Shown piece after piece: positions 36,030 through 44,417 of a stretch of DNA of 64,000 bases (within the stretch, counting starts at the first letter, position 1; each line of letters opens with the position of its first letter). A model generated the notes under the pieces. The model had not been told where the DNA came from. It did no database searches and worked only from the letters and a program-made list of their open reading frames with translations. Made by a program: the position numbers and the translations under genes. Source of the DNA: Candidatus Hydrogenedens sp. (lineage in GTDB: Bacteria > Hydrogenedentota > Hydrogenedentia > Hydrogenedentales > JAEUWI01); contig WGMK01000006.1 in assembly GCA_016125095.1 (NCBI GenBank), forward strand, positions 100,816 to 164,815, read 5' to 3'.

Positions 36030-36270
36030 CAACCGAGGCAGCGGTTGCAATATCGTAGCCCCGGCGTTGCGACGCGTCTTCGCGGCGCTACCCGGGGTCA
36101 GAGGGCAAGCCTGAATAACCGCGGTAGCGGTTCATGAAACGTTCGCTCCATCACCCTCGGGATTCAACAACCGCTGCCGCGGTTTTTGGTGGCGCCATTT
36201 ATCCCCGGGTAGCATCGCGAAGACGCGCTGCAACCCGGGGCCACCGATGATTCAACCACTTCCGTGGTTG
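36030..36270. repeat. Composite inverted element of palindromes (A-B-A / A-B'-A)
   Basis: The 328-bp gap 35973-36300 has no gene. It holds four small palindromes of the CAACC...GGTTG type (36030-36047, 36117-36132, 36169-36184, 36253-36270) around two ~40-bp units with a GCGTCTTCGCG-like core (36058-36097 and 36203-36242). The right half is a diverged reverse complement of the left half, so the whole could fold into one large cruciform or hairpin. Confidence 0.8.
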
Positions 36271-36300
36271 CAAACGAGCCCCGCGCGGCGGCGGTTCGCG

Positions 36301-38226
36301 CTACGGCAATGACACGGCGCTGGCGGGGTTCGTGCCGGTGCCGAGCTGCTGCTCGAGGAGCACGAGGTCGGTGTCCGGCGCGCCTTCGGCCCGGCCCATC
36401 GCGATATAGCCGCGCGCCTTGTCCGGCTGCCGCATGGCCACGGCCATGCGCGCCAGCTCGACCGGCGCCGACACCCCCATCCCGGCGGATTGCGCGTGCC
36501 GCAGATAATCTTCCGCCGCTTCCCAGAACCCGAAGGCCGCACTGGCCTCGGCCGCGGTCCGCCAATCACCGGCCTCCGTCAGCCCGCCGCCCCAGTGGTC
36601 GATGAACGATTGAGACGAATCCATGCCGGCGAGCGCCGAGGCCATCAGGCCATAGGCCTTGGCCGGCGGCTCGGGCGTGCTGAGCAAACGCTCGAGCCAG
36701 TAGAAGGCCTTGTTGAATTCGCGCTGCAGCATCGCCGCCTCAGCCTCGTGCTGAAACCGCTCCGCCGATGCCGGCGCCTGCGTCGCCGTCTGTTGCGCGC
36801 GCTGCACCGCCTGCTGCACCAGCCGCGCGGCGCCGTTGATTTGTTGCTGCAAGGCCAGCGGCGGATTGCTCACCCCGGCCATGACTTGCGCCGCGCCGAT
36901 GGCGTCGCCCAAGGCGGCCAGCGCTTCCGCATAGGCGATCGCCGCCTGCTCAGGCAGTTCGCCCTGCGCCGGAGCACACGCGCCAACGAGCCGGCGCGCG
37001 CGGTCCTGCGGGGCCTCATCGGGAATCGTGCGCAGCGTTTCCAGCATCGCCAGTCGCGCACGAGAGTCGTCCGAAAACGGATCCCGTCGCACGGCCTGCT
37101 CGGCCGCAGCATAGGCCGCCGTGGTGTCGCCGAGCCCCAGCTGCGCGTCCGCCAGCAGCCGCCAGGCATCGCCGGGCTCGGGCTGCTCTGGCATGCTGGA
37201 CTCCAACAAATCCGCCGCCCGACGCAAGGGCTCGGTGTTTTCCGCCGTGCTGTAGGCCAGGATGAACTCGGTCACGTATCGTGCCGCTTCCGCGCGCTGT
37301 TCGGGCACTTCGGCACGGGTCTCCCAAAAACTCACCGGATTGGTCCACGCCATCGCCTGCCACCAGCCCAACACCACCATGCCAGCACCCGCCATCACGG
37401 CGGCACCGTAGCTCGCCTGTTGCGGGAGGGTAATAAATCGGGGCACGAACACCGCGATCGCCAAGGAAACGGCCGTCATCGCCACGGCAATCAGCGCGGC
37501 AAGCGGCGTATCCAACGCCGCATCGGAAAGCCCAGCCGCCAGCAGCGGAACCCCCGAAGCGCGCCGTGCCGCGGCGATGGCAACGAGCGTCGCCAGCATG
37601 AGCCCCAGCAGCACCATGATGGTGTCGCGATAGCGGCCGCGAAGAAACGGAACGCCCAACAGCGGCAGCAAGGCGAAGGGCGCATAGACGCCGGCAGCCG
37701 CAAGGAAGGCCAGCGCCGCCAGCGCAAGCCACCACGTACGCCCGTCCGCGGAACGCAGCGCGGCATAGAGCGAGAGCAAAGCGAAGGCGAGCCCCAGCGA
37801 AATCGGACGCGATGGCAGATAGTGCAGCCCAGGCGCGACCGCGGGCAGGCCTGCGGCTAACAATGCCGCCAACAGCGCCCAGGCCGGTGCCGCGCCCATC
37901 CGAAGCGCGCAGAGCAACACCAGGACCGCGAACAGCGCATGCAGTCCCAATTGCACGAAGCGGTGCGAGGGCGTGCCTGGAAAAAAGTCGTTCGTGATAC
38001 CGAAGCTCAACGCGGCGAGCGGCGCCCCCGGCCATTCGCCGAAGGCCTCCGGAGCGGTGGCCAGGTGATCGAGCGGACCGCCCGCGCGGAGCAAGGTCTG
38101 TTCGGCGCCATGCAGCGGCACCCCCAGCGTGCTCAGAAACGGCACCACCGCGGCCGCCGCCGCCAGCGCGATCAGCACCAGCAGCGCCTGCCCCCGCACC
38201 GGCGTCCGTTCTTGCTCATTCGACAC
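36301..38226 (-). CDS. Multipass membrane protein with TPR-like C-terminus (TMTC-like)
   Basis: 641 residues. The first ~310 contain about nine membrane spans with RFVQLGLHALFAVLVLLCA and [19 protein letters not shown], which follow the pattern of TMTC/GT-C-like proteins that pair a transmembrane part with TPRs. From about 330 on, helical repeats are seen (AWRLLADAQLGLGDTTAAYA; REFNKAFYWLERLL; AAEDYLRHAQSAG). The acidic pair that GT-C enzymes carry after the first span was not found, so glycosyltransfer is doubtful. Confidence 0.75.
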   Translation of the reverse strand: MSNEQERTPVRGQALLVLIALAAAAAVVPFLSTLGVPLHGAEQTLLRAGGPLDHLATAPEAFGEWPGAPLAALSFGITNDFFPGTPSHRFVQLGLHALFAVLVLLCALRMGAAPAWALLAALLAAGLPAVAPGLHYLPSRPISLGLAFALLSLYAALRSADGRTWWLALAALAFLAAAGVYAPFALLPLLGVPFLRGRYRDTIMVLLGLMLATLVAIAAARRASGVPLLAAGLSDAALDTPLAALIAVAMTAVSLAIAVFVPRFITLPQQASYGAAVMAGAGMVVLGWWQAMAWTNPVSFWETRAEVPEQRAEAARYVTEFILAYSTAENTEPLRRAADLLESSMPEQPEPGDAWRLLADAQLGLGDTTAAYAAAEQAVRRDPFSDDSRARLAMLETLRTIPDEAPQDRARRLVGACAPAQGELPEQAAIAYAEALAALGDAIGAAQVMAGVSNPPLALQQQINGAARLVQQAVQRAQQTATQAPASAERFQHEAEAAMLQREFNKAFYWLERLLSTPEPPAKAYGLMASALAGMDSSQSFIDHWGGGLTEAGDWRTAAEASAAFGFWEAAEDYLRHAQSAGMGVSAPVELARMAVAMRQPDKARGYIAMGRAEGAPDTDLVLLEQQLGTGTNPASAVSLP

Positions 38227-38277
38227 AGATACATCCTCGCGAAATGAAAGCCCGCATTATAGGCCGCCGGGGAAGAG

Positions 38278-38464
38278 GATGCACCACAGAGGCACAGAGG
38301 ACACGGAGAAGAGAAAGAGAAGATATCTGACAGGATTTACAAGATTAACAAGATTGGGAAGAGAGGGCTGGTTAGATTTGCTTTTTAATCCTGTAAATCT
38401 TGTTAATCCTGTCTACACTCTTTCCTCTTCCCCGTGCCCTCCGGGCCTCTGTGGTGATCACATC
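38278..38464. repeat. Long imperfect inverted repeat overlapping the end of argS
   Basis: Outer arms (CACCACAGAGGCACAGAGG type, from 38278, and its complement ending 38464) and inner arms (38329-38357, GACAGGATTTACAAGATTAAC; 38384-38413) fold onto each other over 187 bp. The right outer arm includes the argS stop codon. I recall such AATCCTGT/CACAGAGG elements from other bacterial genomes; this was not checked. Confidence 0.75.
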
Positions 38465-40155
38465 CGTTCCGGGGCTTCGATGCCGAGCAGGCCGAGCGCG
38501 TTGGTCAGCGCCTGCAGCGTGGCACGGCACAGCTGGATGCGCGCCGCCACGGTGGACGCGTCCTCGGCCTTCAGCACCGGGCAATCGTGGTAGAACGTGG
38601 TGAACAGGCGCGCGAGATCGAGCACGTAGTTGGCGATCGGCGCGATGTTGCGCTGCTCCGCGCAGAGGCCCACCATGCTCGGCATCGCCGCGATTTTCGC
38701 CAGCAGCGCCCACTCGGCGTCGTGAGTCAGCGGCAGCGCGCCGCCTTCGGGCGCGGGCGGCAGCTCGCCATACTTGCGCAGAATCGAATTGATCCGCGCG
38801 CAGGAATACTGCACGTAGGGTCCGGTATCGCCCGAAAACGACAGCGACTGCTCCATGTCGAAGGTCACGTTCTTGTTCGGGCTGATGCGCAGAATCGAAA
38901 ACCGCACGGCCGACACGGCCACCTGTTCGGCGATCGTGGCGCGCTCCTCTTCCGTGAGGTCGTGGCATTGCTCGGCCACCCGCTCGGCCGCGAGTTCCGC
39001 CGCCTGATCGAGGAAATCGGACAGCAGCACGACCTTGCCCTGGCGCGTCGACATCTTGCCCGACTTGAGCAGGATGTAGGAATAGTAGATCGTCTCGGGC
39101 GCACCGTAGCCCGCGGCATCGAGAATCATCGCCTGCTGCTCGGCGTAGAGCTTGTGGTCCTCGCCCAGCAGCCAGAGGTTCACATCGGCGCCGCGCTCCA
39201 TCTTGCTGATGGTATAGGCGATATCGCGGTAGCCGTACATCGAGCTGCCGTTTGCGCGCATGAGCACAAAGTAACGGCCCTCCTCGTACTCGCGGCCCAG
39301 CTTCGACAGGTCCACCACCAGCCGCTCGTCTTCGTCGGTAAACACGGCGTCGCGCGCGCGCAGCGCCTCGAGCACCTTCTCCAGCCGCGCATCGCGCACG
39401 AAATCCGACTCGTGGTCGAAGTAATCGTATTGCGCGCCGATACGCGCCAGCACCGCCAGCTGCCCATTCAGGCAGAGGTCCGTCACCGCGCGGAATTTTT
39501 CCTTCGCCTCCGGCTTGCCCTCTTCCATGTCGGCGAGCAGCGCATAGCCCTGCTGCGCGAAGGCCTCATCTTCCTTCGCCCGCTCGTTCGCCTGCACGTA
39601 GGCATCGAGGATCTGGTCGAAGGTCAGGTCCTTCAGCTCGTCGGCCAACAGCACGAGCAGGCCTATCTGCCGGCCCATGTCGTTCACGTAGTAATGCACC
39701 TCGACCTCGTAGCCCTCGAAGCGCAGCAGCCGGGTGAGGCTGTCGCCGATGAGCGCATTGCGCGCCCGGCCCACGTGGGGGCTCGCATTCGGGTTGATGC
39801 TCGTGTGCTCGATCAGCGCCGTCTTGCCCGCGCCGGAGCGGTTCGACCCATACGACGCGCCCTCGCCCAGCACCGCGCTTACAATGTCCCCCGCGAAGGC
39901 GGCGCGGTCGAGCTTCAGGTTCAGGTAGGGCCCCGTGGCCGTCGCCTGCAGCACGCGTCCGCCGAAGTCGGCCCGCTCGGCCGCCTCGGCCGCCAGCTTC
40001 GGGGGGGCGGTTTTCAGCTTTTTCGCCGCCATGAAGAACGGCACAGCCACGTCGCCCAGCTCCACCTTGGGCGGATCGGCAAAGCTGAAATCGCCCGGTT
40101 CGAGCTCGGGATACAGGGCGGCGAGCGCCTCGGCCAGTGGTTTAAACGTTTCCAT
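38458..40155 (-). CDS. argS: Arginyl-tRNA synthetase
   Basis: Charges tRNA-Arg. The ATG at 40155 (GGAGTG just upstream) gives 565 residues beginning METFKPLAEALAALYP. Visible are the N-terminal Add-1 domain, the HIGH equivalent in NASPHVGRARNA, KMSTRQGK in the KMSKS position (a kept KMS, unusual for many ArgS), and the DALR anticodon-binding domain at the C-terminus (DLARLFTTFYHDCPVL). It is divergent from the small-protein unit. Confidence 0.95.
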   Translation of the reverse strand: METFKPLAEALAALYPELEPGDFSFADPPKVELGDVAVPFFMAAKKLKTAPPKLAAEAAERADFGGRVLQATATGPYLNLKLDRAAFAGDIVSAVLGEGASYGSNRSGAGKTALIEHTSINPNASPHVGRARNALIGDSLTRLLRFEGYEVEVHYYVNDMGRQIGLLVLLADELKDLTFDQILDAYVQANERAKEDEAFAQQGYALLADMEEGKPEAKEKFRAVTDLCLNGQLAVLARIGAQYDYFDHESDFVRDARLEKVLEALRARDAVFTDEDERLVVDLSKLGREYEEGRYFVLMRANGSSMYGYRDIAYTISKMERGADVNLWLLGEDHKLYAEQQAMILDAAGYGAPETIYYSYILLKSGKMSTRQGKVVLLSDFLDQAAELAAERVAEQCHDLTEEERATIAEQVAVSAVRFSILRISPNKNVTFDMEQSLSFSGDTGPYVQYSCARINSILRKYGELPPAPEGGALPLTHDAEWALLAKIAAMPSMVGLCAEQRNIAPIANYVLDLARLFTTFYHDCPVLKAEDASTVAARIQLCRATLQALTNALGLLGIEAPERM

Positions 40156-40202
40156 CACTCCGGTACTCCAAACAGGCACAGGAAAATGCGCAGGGGGAAA
40201 GT

Positions 40203-40231
40203 TAGACAGGCAACGCCGCGCATTATATAAT
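40203..40231 (+). promoter_or_regulatory. Strong sigma70-type promoter of the 54-aa protein gene
   Basis: TAGACA (40203-40208), 17-bp spacer, consensus TATAAT (40226-40231). The -10 sits in the palindrome ATTATATAAT (40222-40231), so a -10 is also present on the minus strand toward argS, but no good minus -35 was found. Confidence 0.7.
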
Positions 40232-40279
40232 CCCAAGTACCGGCCAGTGAAGTTGACGCCCAAAGGAGACCGACGCACC

Positions 40280-40444
40280 ATGAAACATGTCCAACCGATT
40301 ACCAGTGTGCCGCTGAAGGCGCAGGGCGTGACCACGCCCATCGAAAGCGTTATCCTGCTGCTTTTCACCATTTTCTTCTCTACCTACGAGAATTTCCCCT
40401 CGGTCATTCAGAACCTCCAGAAGTTCTACGCCAAGACGCCGTGA
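40280..40444 (+). CDS. Small hydrophobic protein, 54 aa, self-contained transcription unit
   Basis: AAAGGAG lies 10 nt before the ATG. The product begins MKHVQPITSVPLKAQGV, has a central hydrophobic helix (about residues 22-35, SVILLLFTIFF) and ends LQKFYAKTP. It is too short for most domain searches and was not recognised. Near-consensus promoter, strong ribosome site and strong terminator suggest high expression. Confidence 0.72.
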   Translation: MKHVQPITSVPLKAQGVTTPIESVILLLFTIFFSTYENFPSVIQNLQKFYAKTP

Positions 40445-40470
40445 TTCGGCGGACAACGCAGTCCGGTTTG

Positions 40471-40511
40471 CTGCGGCCCGCGGGTATACCCGCGGGCCGC
40501 AGGCGTTTTTC
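40471..40511 (+). terminator. Strong rho-independent terminator
   Basis: Perfect 14-bp stem (40471-40484 with 40489-40502), loop TATA, then GCGTTTTT. It closes the 54-aa protein unit. Confidence 0.9.
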
Positions 40512-40574
40512 GCACCCTGGGAACCTTTCGCACGCCCTGGGGTTCCAGTAAATGAAGCAAGCAAGAGGCCAGGA

Positions 40575-41141
40575 ATGACGGCAGCGGGCGACTGGGATCT
40601 CGTCCGGCGGGTCCAAGAGGGCGACGCCGGGGCGTTCGCGGAACTGGTACGGCGCTATGAACAGCCCGTAATCCACTTCTGCCAGCGCATGGTGAATTCG
40701 CGCGAGGATGCCGAGGACCTGGCGCAGGAGGCCTTTGTGCGGGTGTACCGCAACATCGGAAAGCTGGAACCGCAGGCGAAGTTCTCGACCCTGCTGTTCG
40801 GCATCGCGCGGAACCTGGCGCTGAACCACCTGCGCGACACCGGACGGCGCGGGCGCGGCAAGACCGACGCGCTCGACGACCATGTGCTCGCCGCAGAGCC
40901 GCGCACGGGCCCGGTGTTTCAGGCCGAGCAGTCGGAGATGCTGGCGCTCATCGAGCGCGCGCTCAACCGGCTCAGCCCGGACCACCGCGAGGTGCTCCTG
41001 CTGCGCGAACTGCAAGGGATGGATTACGACGGCATCGCCGAGGTGATCGGCTGCCGCAAAGGGACCGTGAAGAGCCGCATCGCCCGGGCGCGCGAACAAC
41101 TGCGCCTCGAGCTGGTTGCGCTCGGAGGACTCATGCCATGA
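40575..41141 (+). CDS. rpoE: ECF sigma factor, RpoE-like
   Basis: 188 residues with region 2 (FAELVRRYEQPVIHFCQRM; DAEDLAQEAFVRVYRN) and region 4 (LSPDHREVLLLRELQGMDYD; CRKGTVKSRIARAREQLR). It directs RNA polymerase to stress-type promoters when its anti-sigma lets go. A GGAACC-15 bp-GGTTCC motif at 40520-40546 might be its own promoter, but this is weak. It overlaps the anti-sigma gene as ATGA. Confidence 0.93.
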   Translation: MTAAGDWDLVRRVQEGDAGAFAELVRRYEQPVIHFCQRMVNSREDAEDLAQEAFVRVYRNIGKLEPQAKFSTLLFGIARNLALNHLRDTGRRGRGKTDALDDHVLAAEPRTGPVFQAEQSEMLALIERALNRLSPDHREVLLLRELQGMDYDGIAEVIGCRKGTVKSRIARAREQLRLELVALGGLMP

Positions 41142-41800
41142 AGAAACACGACTGGACCGAGGAACTCTCGGCGCTGCTGGACGGCGAGGCCGCCCAGCCC
41201 GACGCCGTGCAGCGTGCGGTATCGGAAGATGCCGATCTGCGCGCGCGGCTGGATGAATACCAGCGCCTGGGCGACGCCATGCGCGCGCTGCCCAAGCCCG
41301 ATGTGCACCCCGCCTTCGCCACGCGCGTGATGGCGTCCATCCAGGAAATCGAGGCGGCCCCGGCGCCGGTGCGCAGCCTGCGCTGGTGGTGGGCGGCGGC
41401 GGGCCTGGGCGCGGCGGCCATGCTGGCGCTCGTGCTCAACCAGGGCGGCGTCAACGCGCCCGCCGTGCCCAAGGTTGAGCTGGCGGAAAACCCTTCTCCG
41501 GTGGTGATCGAAGAGCCGGTGAGCGAAGAAACGGCGATTGTCGCGAGGATGGCCGAGCGCATGGAATCGGGCGAGGAAATCGCGCTGTATGAAGCGCCCG
41601 AGGAAACGGCAGACGGCGTGGCGGAACCCGGCTGGCTCGACCGCGTGTATGAAGAGGTTTACGCCCAGCTGGAGTACTACGGCGACACCAATGAGCCGTT
41701 GCTTTACGACGACAGCTTTATCGAAATGATGGACGAACTCGACGCGCAGCAGCGCCAGGCGCTGGACTTGCTGCTGCAGTCGTACATGGAGGCGGTCTAG
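41138..41800 (+). CDS. Membrane anti-sigma factor
   Basis: 220 residues: a cytoplasmic N-terminal part with WTEELSALLDGEA (RseA-like opening), one membrane span (about 83-101) and an acidic periplasmic tail (EIALYEAPEETADG). Position directly after the sigma gene with an ATGA overlap supports the role; no zinc-binding HxxxCxxC motif is seen, so it is of the zinc-free kind. Confidence 0.85.
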   Translation: MKKHDWTEELSALLDGEAAQPDAVQRAVSEDADLRARLDEYQRLGDAMRALPKPDVHPAFATRVMASIQEIEAAPAPVRSLRWWWAAAGLGAAAMLALVLNQGGVNAPAVPKVELAENPSPVVIEEPVSEETAIVARMAERMESGEEIALYEAPEETADGVAEPGWLDRVYEEVYAQLEYYGDTNEPLLYDDSFIEMMDELDAQQRQALDLLLQSYMEAV

Positions 41801-41802
41801 TC

Positions 41803-42522
41803 ATGCGCAAGCATTGGATTCTGACAACGACAGTCGCGATAGCCTTGGGCTGCGGCGCCTGGCTGGCGCTGGCGCAGCCCCCGGGCGACCACCATCCGGG
41901 TCCGCCGCCGCGCGGCGACGATTGGGACCGGCACGGGCCGCCGCCGCCGCCCCCGCCTCCTCCGCCGCCGCCCATGGGCGACGACGAGTTCGGCGGACCG
42001 CAGGGCGGCGAGTTCCTCGCCGAGGTGATGATGGCCCGCATGGCGCGCGAGCTGGAACTGAACGACGAGCAGACCGTGCTGATGGTGCGGAAGTTTTCTG
42101 AGCACCGCGACGCCCTGCGCGACATCAACCGGGAGGAGCGCGAAAAGACGCGCGAGCTGAACGACCGAATCGACGCGGGTGCGAGCGATGGCGATCTGGA
42201 TCGGCTGGTGGAAGAACTGATCTCGCTGCAGGACCGCGCGTTTGAAACGCGGCGCAACCTGTACGGCGAGATGAGCGACGGCCTGAACGGACGCCAGCGC
42301 GCGAAGCTGTTTGTGTTCCTCGACCGATTCGAGGCGGACATGCGCCGCATGATTGGCGAGGCGCGCGAGCGCGTGCGCGGCGGACGCCCCGGCCCGCCGC
42401 CCGGACCCGGACCCGGCCGCGATGGCCGCCCCCCGCGGCCCCGACCCGGCGATGGACCGCCTCCCCCTGGCGGCCCCCGCGGCGACGGTCCGCCGCCGCC
42501 CCCGCCCCCGGAAGGTTATTAG
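41803..42522 (+). CDS. Exported Spy/CpxP-like protein with proline tracts
   Basis: 239 residues with a signal peptide (about 1-25, ending LALAQ), a His/Pro-rich stretch holding 12 prolines in a row, a helical middle (about 70-190: MARMARELELNDEQTVLM, ADMRRMIGEARERV) like Spy, CpxP and ZraP chaperones or sensors, and a second Pro/Gly/Arg/Asp tail. It is probably periplasmic and a target or feedback partner of the sigma/anti-sigma pair; the proline tracts could stall ribosomes without EF-P. Confidence 0.75.
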   Translation: MRKHWILTTTVAIALGCGAWLALAQPPGDHHPGPPPRGDDWDRHGPPPPPPPPPPPPMGDDEFGGPQGGEFLAEVMMARMARELELNDEQTVLMVRKFSEHRDALRDINREEREKTRELNDRIDAGASDGDLDRLVEELISLQDRAFETRRNLYGEMSDGLNGRQRAKLFVFLDRFEADMRRMIGEARERVRGGRPGPPPGPGPGRDGRPPRPRPGDGPPPPGGPRGDGPPPPPPPEGY

Positions 42523-42536
42523 TAAACACCAGCCCT

Positions 42537-42581
42537 CCGCCCATGCTAGACTCGCGGGTCTGGCATGGGCGGTTTTGTTTT
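42537..42581 (+). terminator. Rho-independent terminator of the sigma operon
   Basis: Stem of 10 bp (42537-42546 with 42563-42572) plus an inner AGAC/GTCT pair, then TTTTGTTTT. It ends the rpoE unit 23 nt before the next start. Confidence 0.85.
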
Positions 42582-42603
42582 GCGCCGCCCCGGGGAGAAT
42601 CGC

Positions 42604-43152
42604 ATGGCTATCCGGGTTCACATGGTGGAAGAAGCGGAAGCGCCGGAGGACATCCGGCGCGAGTTCGCGTATCAGGTCGAGAAGAACGGCCGCATCACCA
42701 ACATGAAGCGCACACTGCTGCAATCGCTGCCGGCGTATCGCGCCTATATGGAGTGGTATACGCTTCGCGACGAAATCGAGCCGTTCATCGGCGCGCGCGG
42801 CGTGGTCGTGTTTTCGCACGCCATCTCCACGCAGACCGACTGCCTCATCTGCTCCACCTTCTTCCGGCGCTATCTCATCGACTCGGGCGAGAATCCCGAC
42901 GATCTAGCGCTCTCGGACACCGAGCAGCTGCTGGTCGACTACGGCCGCCAGGTGGCGCAAGACCCCAACAACGTGTCCGACGCCCTGTTTGAACGCCTCG
43001 CCGCGCGGTTCTCCGAAAAGGAAATCGTGCTGCTCACGGCCTTCGCGGGCATCATGATCGCCACCAACATCTTCAATAACGCGCTGCGGATTCCGCTGGA
43101 CGAAGTGCTGGAATGCTACCGCGCGCAGGCCCCGCAAGGAGACGACGTATGA
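42604..43152 (+). CDS. Carboxymuconolactone decarboxylase-like (AhpD-fold) protein
   Basis: The ATG at 42604 gives 182 residues, beginning MAIRVHMVEEAEAPED. A helical fold with the redox-like pair Cys80-xx-Cys83 (TDCLICSTFF) and VVFSHAISTQTD fits the CMD/AhpD family, which includes peroxidase partners and decarboxylases. It ends in an ATGA overlap with the SDR gene, so the two proteins are made together. Confidence 0.78.
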   Translation: MAIRVHMVEEAEAPEDIRREFAYQVEKNGRITNMKRTLLQSLPAYRAYMEWYTLRDEIEPFIGARGVVVFSHAISTQTDCLICSTFFRRYLIDSGENPDDLALSDTEQLLVDYGRQVAQDPNNVSDALFERLAARFSEKEIVLLTAFAGIMIATNIFNNALRIPLDEVLECYRAQAPQGDDV

Positions 43153-43955
43153 CCGAGGATTTCACCGGCCAGGTGGCCTTCATCACGGGCGCGGCCCACG
43201 GCCAGGGACGCGCCACCGCGCTCGCCTTCGCCCGCGCGGGCGCCGACATCGCCGCATACGACGTGGCCAAGCAGCTCACCTATCCCGACTACGGCTTCGG
43301 CACCTCGGCCGAGCTCGAATCACTCCGCGCCGAAGTGGAAGCGCTCGGCCGCCGCTGCCTCGCCCTGCCCGGAGACGTGCGCGACGATGCCGCCATCGCC
43401 GCCGCCGTGGACCAGACGATGGCGAAACTCGGCCGTATCGACATCCTCTTCAACAACGCCGGCATCTGCGCCTACGCCCCCGCGCACGAAATGACCGAAG
43501 ACGCCTGGGATTCGATGATCGACATCAACCTCAAGGGCGCGTGGCTCGTCGCGCGCCGCATCATGCCGCACATGATGGCGCAAAAATCCGGCGTCATCAT
43601 CAACAACTCCTCCATCGCCGGGCTGCGCGGCATGAACCGCCTCTCGCACTACGCCGCCTCGAAATGGGGCATGGTCGGACTCACCAAGTCCTGGGCGCTC
43701 GAACTCGCCCCGCACGGCATCCGCGTGCTCAGCATCCACCCCACCGGCGTGAACACCCCCATGAACGACGGACTCGCCGCGATGGAAGGCGCCACCCCGC
43801 AGGAAATCGCCGAGCGCTCCGCCGGCAACCTCCTCCCCGTCCCGTGGATAGAACCCGAAGACGTCGCCGAATGCGTCCTCTTCCTCGCCAGCCCCCGCAG
43901 CCGCTACGCCACCGGCTCCCAATACGTGCTGGACGCGGGGCTGCTGACGCGGTAG
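43149..43955 (+). CDS. Short-chain dehydrogenase with mycofactocin-type insertion
   Basis: 268 residues. The Rossmann motif TGAAHGQG (13-20), NNAG, catalytic Ser154-155, Tyr168 and Lys172 are present, so it is an active-looking NAD(P)-dependent oxidoreductase. An extra ~18-residue insertion (about 39-56, AKQLTYPDYGFGTSAELE) after the AxD cofactor site, the GQG motif and the HPTGVNTPM end resemble SDRs coupled to mycofactocin, which keep their cofactor bound. No mycofactocin genes are in the window. Confidence 0.85.
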   Translation: MTEDFTGQVAFITGAAHGQGRATALAFARAGADIAAYDVAKQLTYPDYGFGTSAELESLRAEVEALGRRCLALPGDVRDDAAIAAAVDQTMAKLGRIDILFNNAGICAYAPAHEMTEDAWDSMIDINLKGAWLVARRIMPHMMAQKSGVIINNSSIAGLRGMNRLSHYAASKWGMVGLTKSWALELAPHGIRVLSIHPTGVNTPMNDGLAAMEGATPQEIAERSAGNLLPVPWIEPEDVAECVLFLASPRSRYATGSQYVLDAGLLTR

Positions 43956-43989
43956 GGGGTATTGTGCGGCGCAGCCGCCGGGGAGTTAT

Positions 43990-44061
43990 GTAGGTCGGGG
44001 TTCTACCCCGGCATGATCCGCAGCCAACGCCCCAAGATGCCGGGGTAGAACCCCGACCTAC
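43990..44061. repeat. Perfect 25-bp inverted repeat
   Basis: Arms 43990-44014 and 44037-44061 are exact reverse complements; each arm holds the smaller palindrome GTCGGGG-TTCTA-CCCCGAC. Loop 22 nt. It opens the 720-bp gene-free spacer 43956-44676. Confidence 0.9.
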
Positions 44062-44150
44062 AGAAGACTGCATCCGCTGTCACAATCAATCCGGCAATAC
44101 TGGACGTGGCTTCAGTTCGTATACGTAGGCTTGAGCACCACCGGCGCGAC

Positions 44151-44350
44151 CGAACCCAAGCCCGGGGTGCAGCGAAGCGGAACCCCGAGTTCCAAGTCCG
44201 TATATCGAATGAGCCCTGTAGGGGCGTACGAGGGGGTGGTACAAACCGAGTACATGGTTGACGGTTTAAACCGAGAGCATGGCCGCCCCTACAGGGCTCG
44301 TCTCTATGTCACACCGTCCCCGGGGGGCCTGCGCCCCGGGCTTGGGTTCG
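44151..44350. repeat. Nested inverted repeats, 17 bp outside and 16 bp inside
   Basis: Outer arms 44151-44167 and 44334-44350 (CGAACCCAAGCCCGGGG) and inner arms 44211-44226 and 44284-44299 (GAGCCCTGTAGGGGCG) are both perfect, so the 200-bp segment can fold as one long hairpin. Confidence 0.9.
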
Positions 44351-44417
44351 TACGCGCTTGCAGCGCTCAAGACAGGAATGCGAGAGAACTACGGCGGGTT
44401 AGGTCGCCTCCTCCCGC

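Noticed and set aside
40520..40546. ECF-type autoregulated promoter before rpoE
   Set aside because: GGAACC and GGTTCC are present as an inverted pair, but the second half does not fit a usual -10; kept only as a remark.
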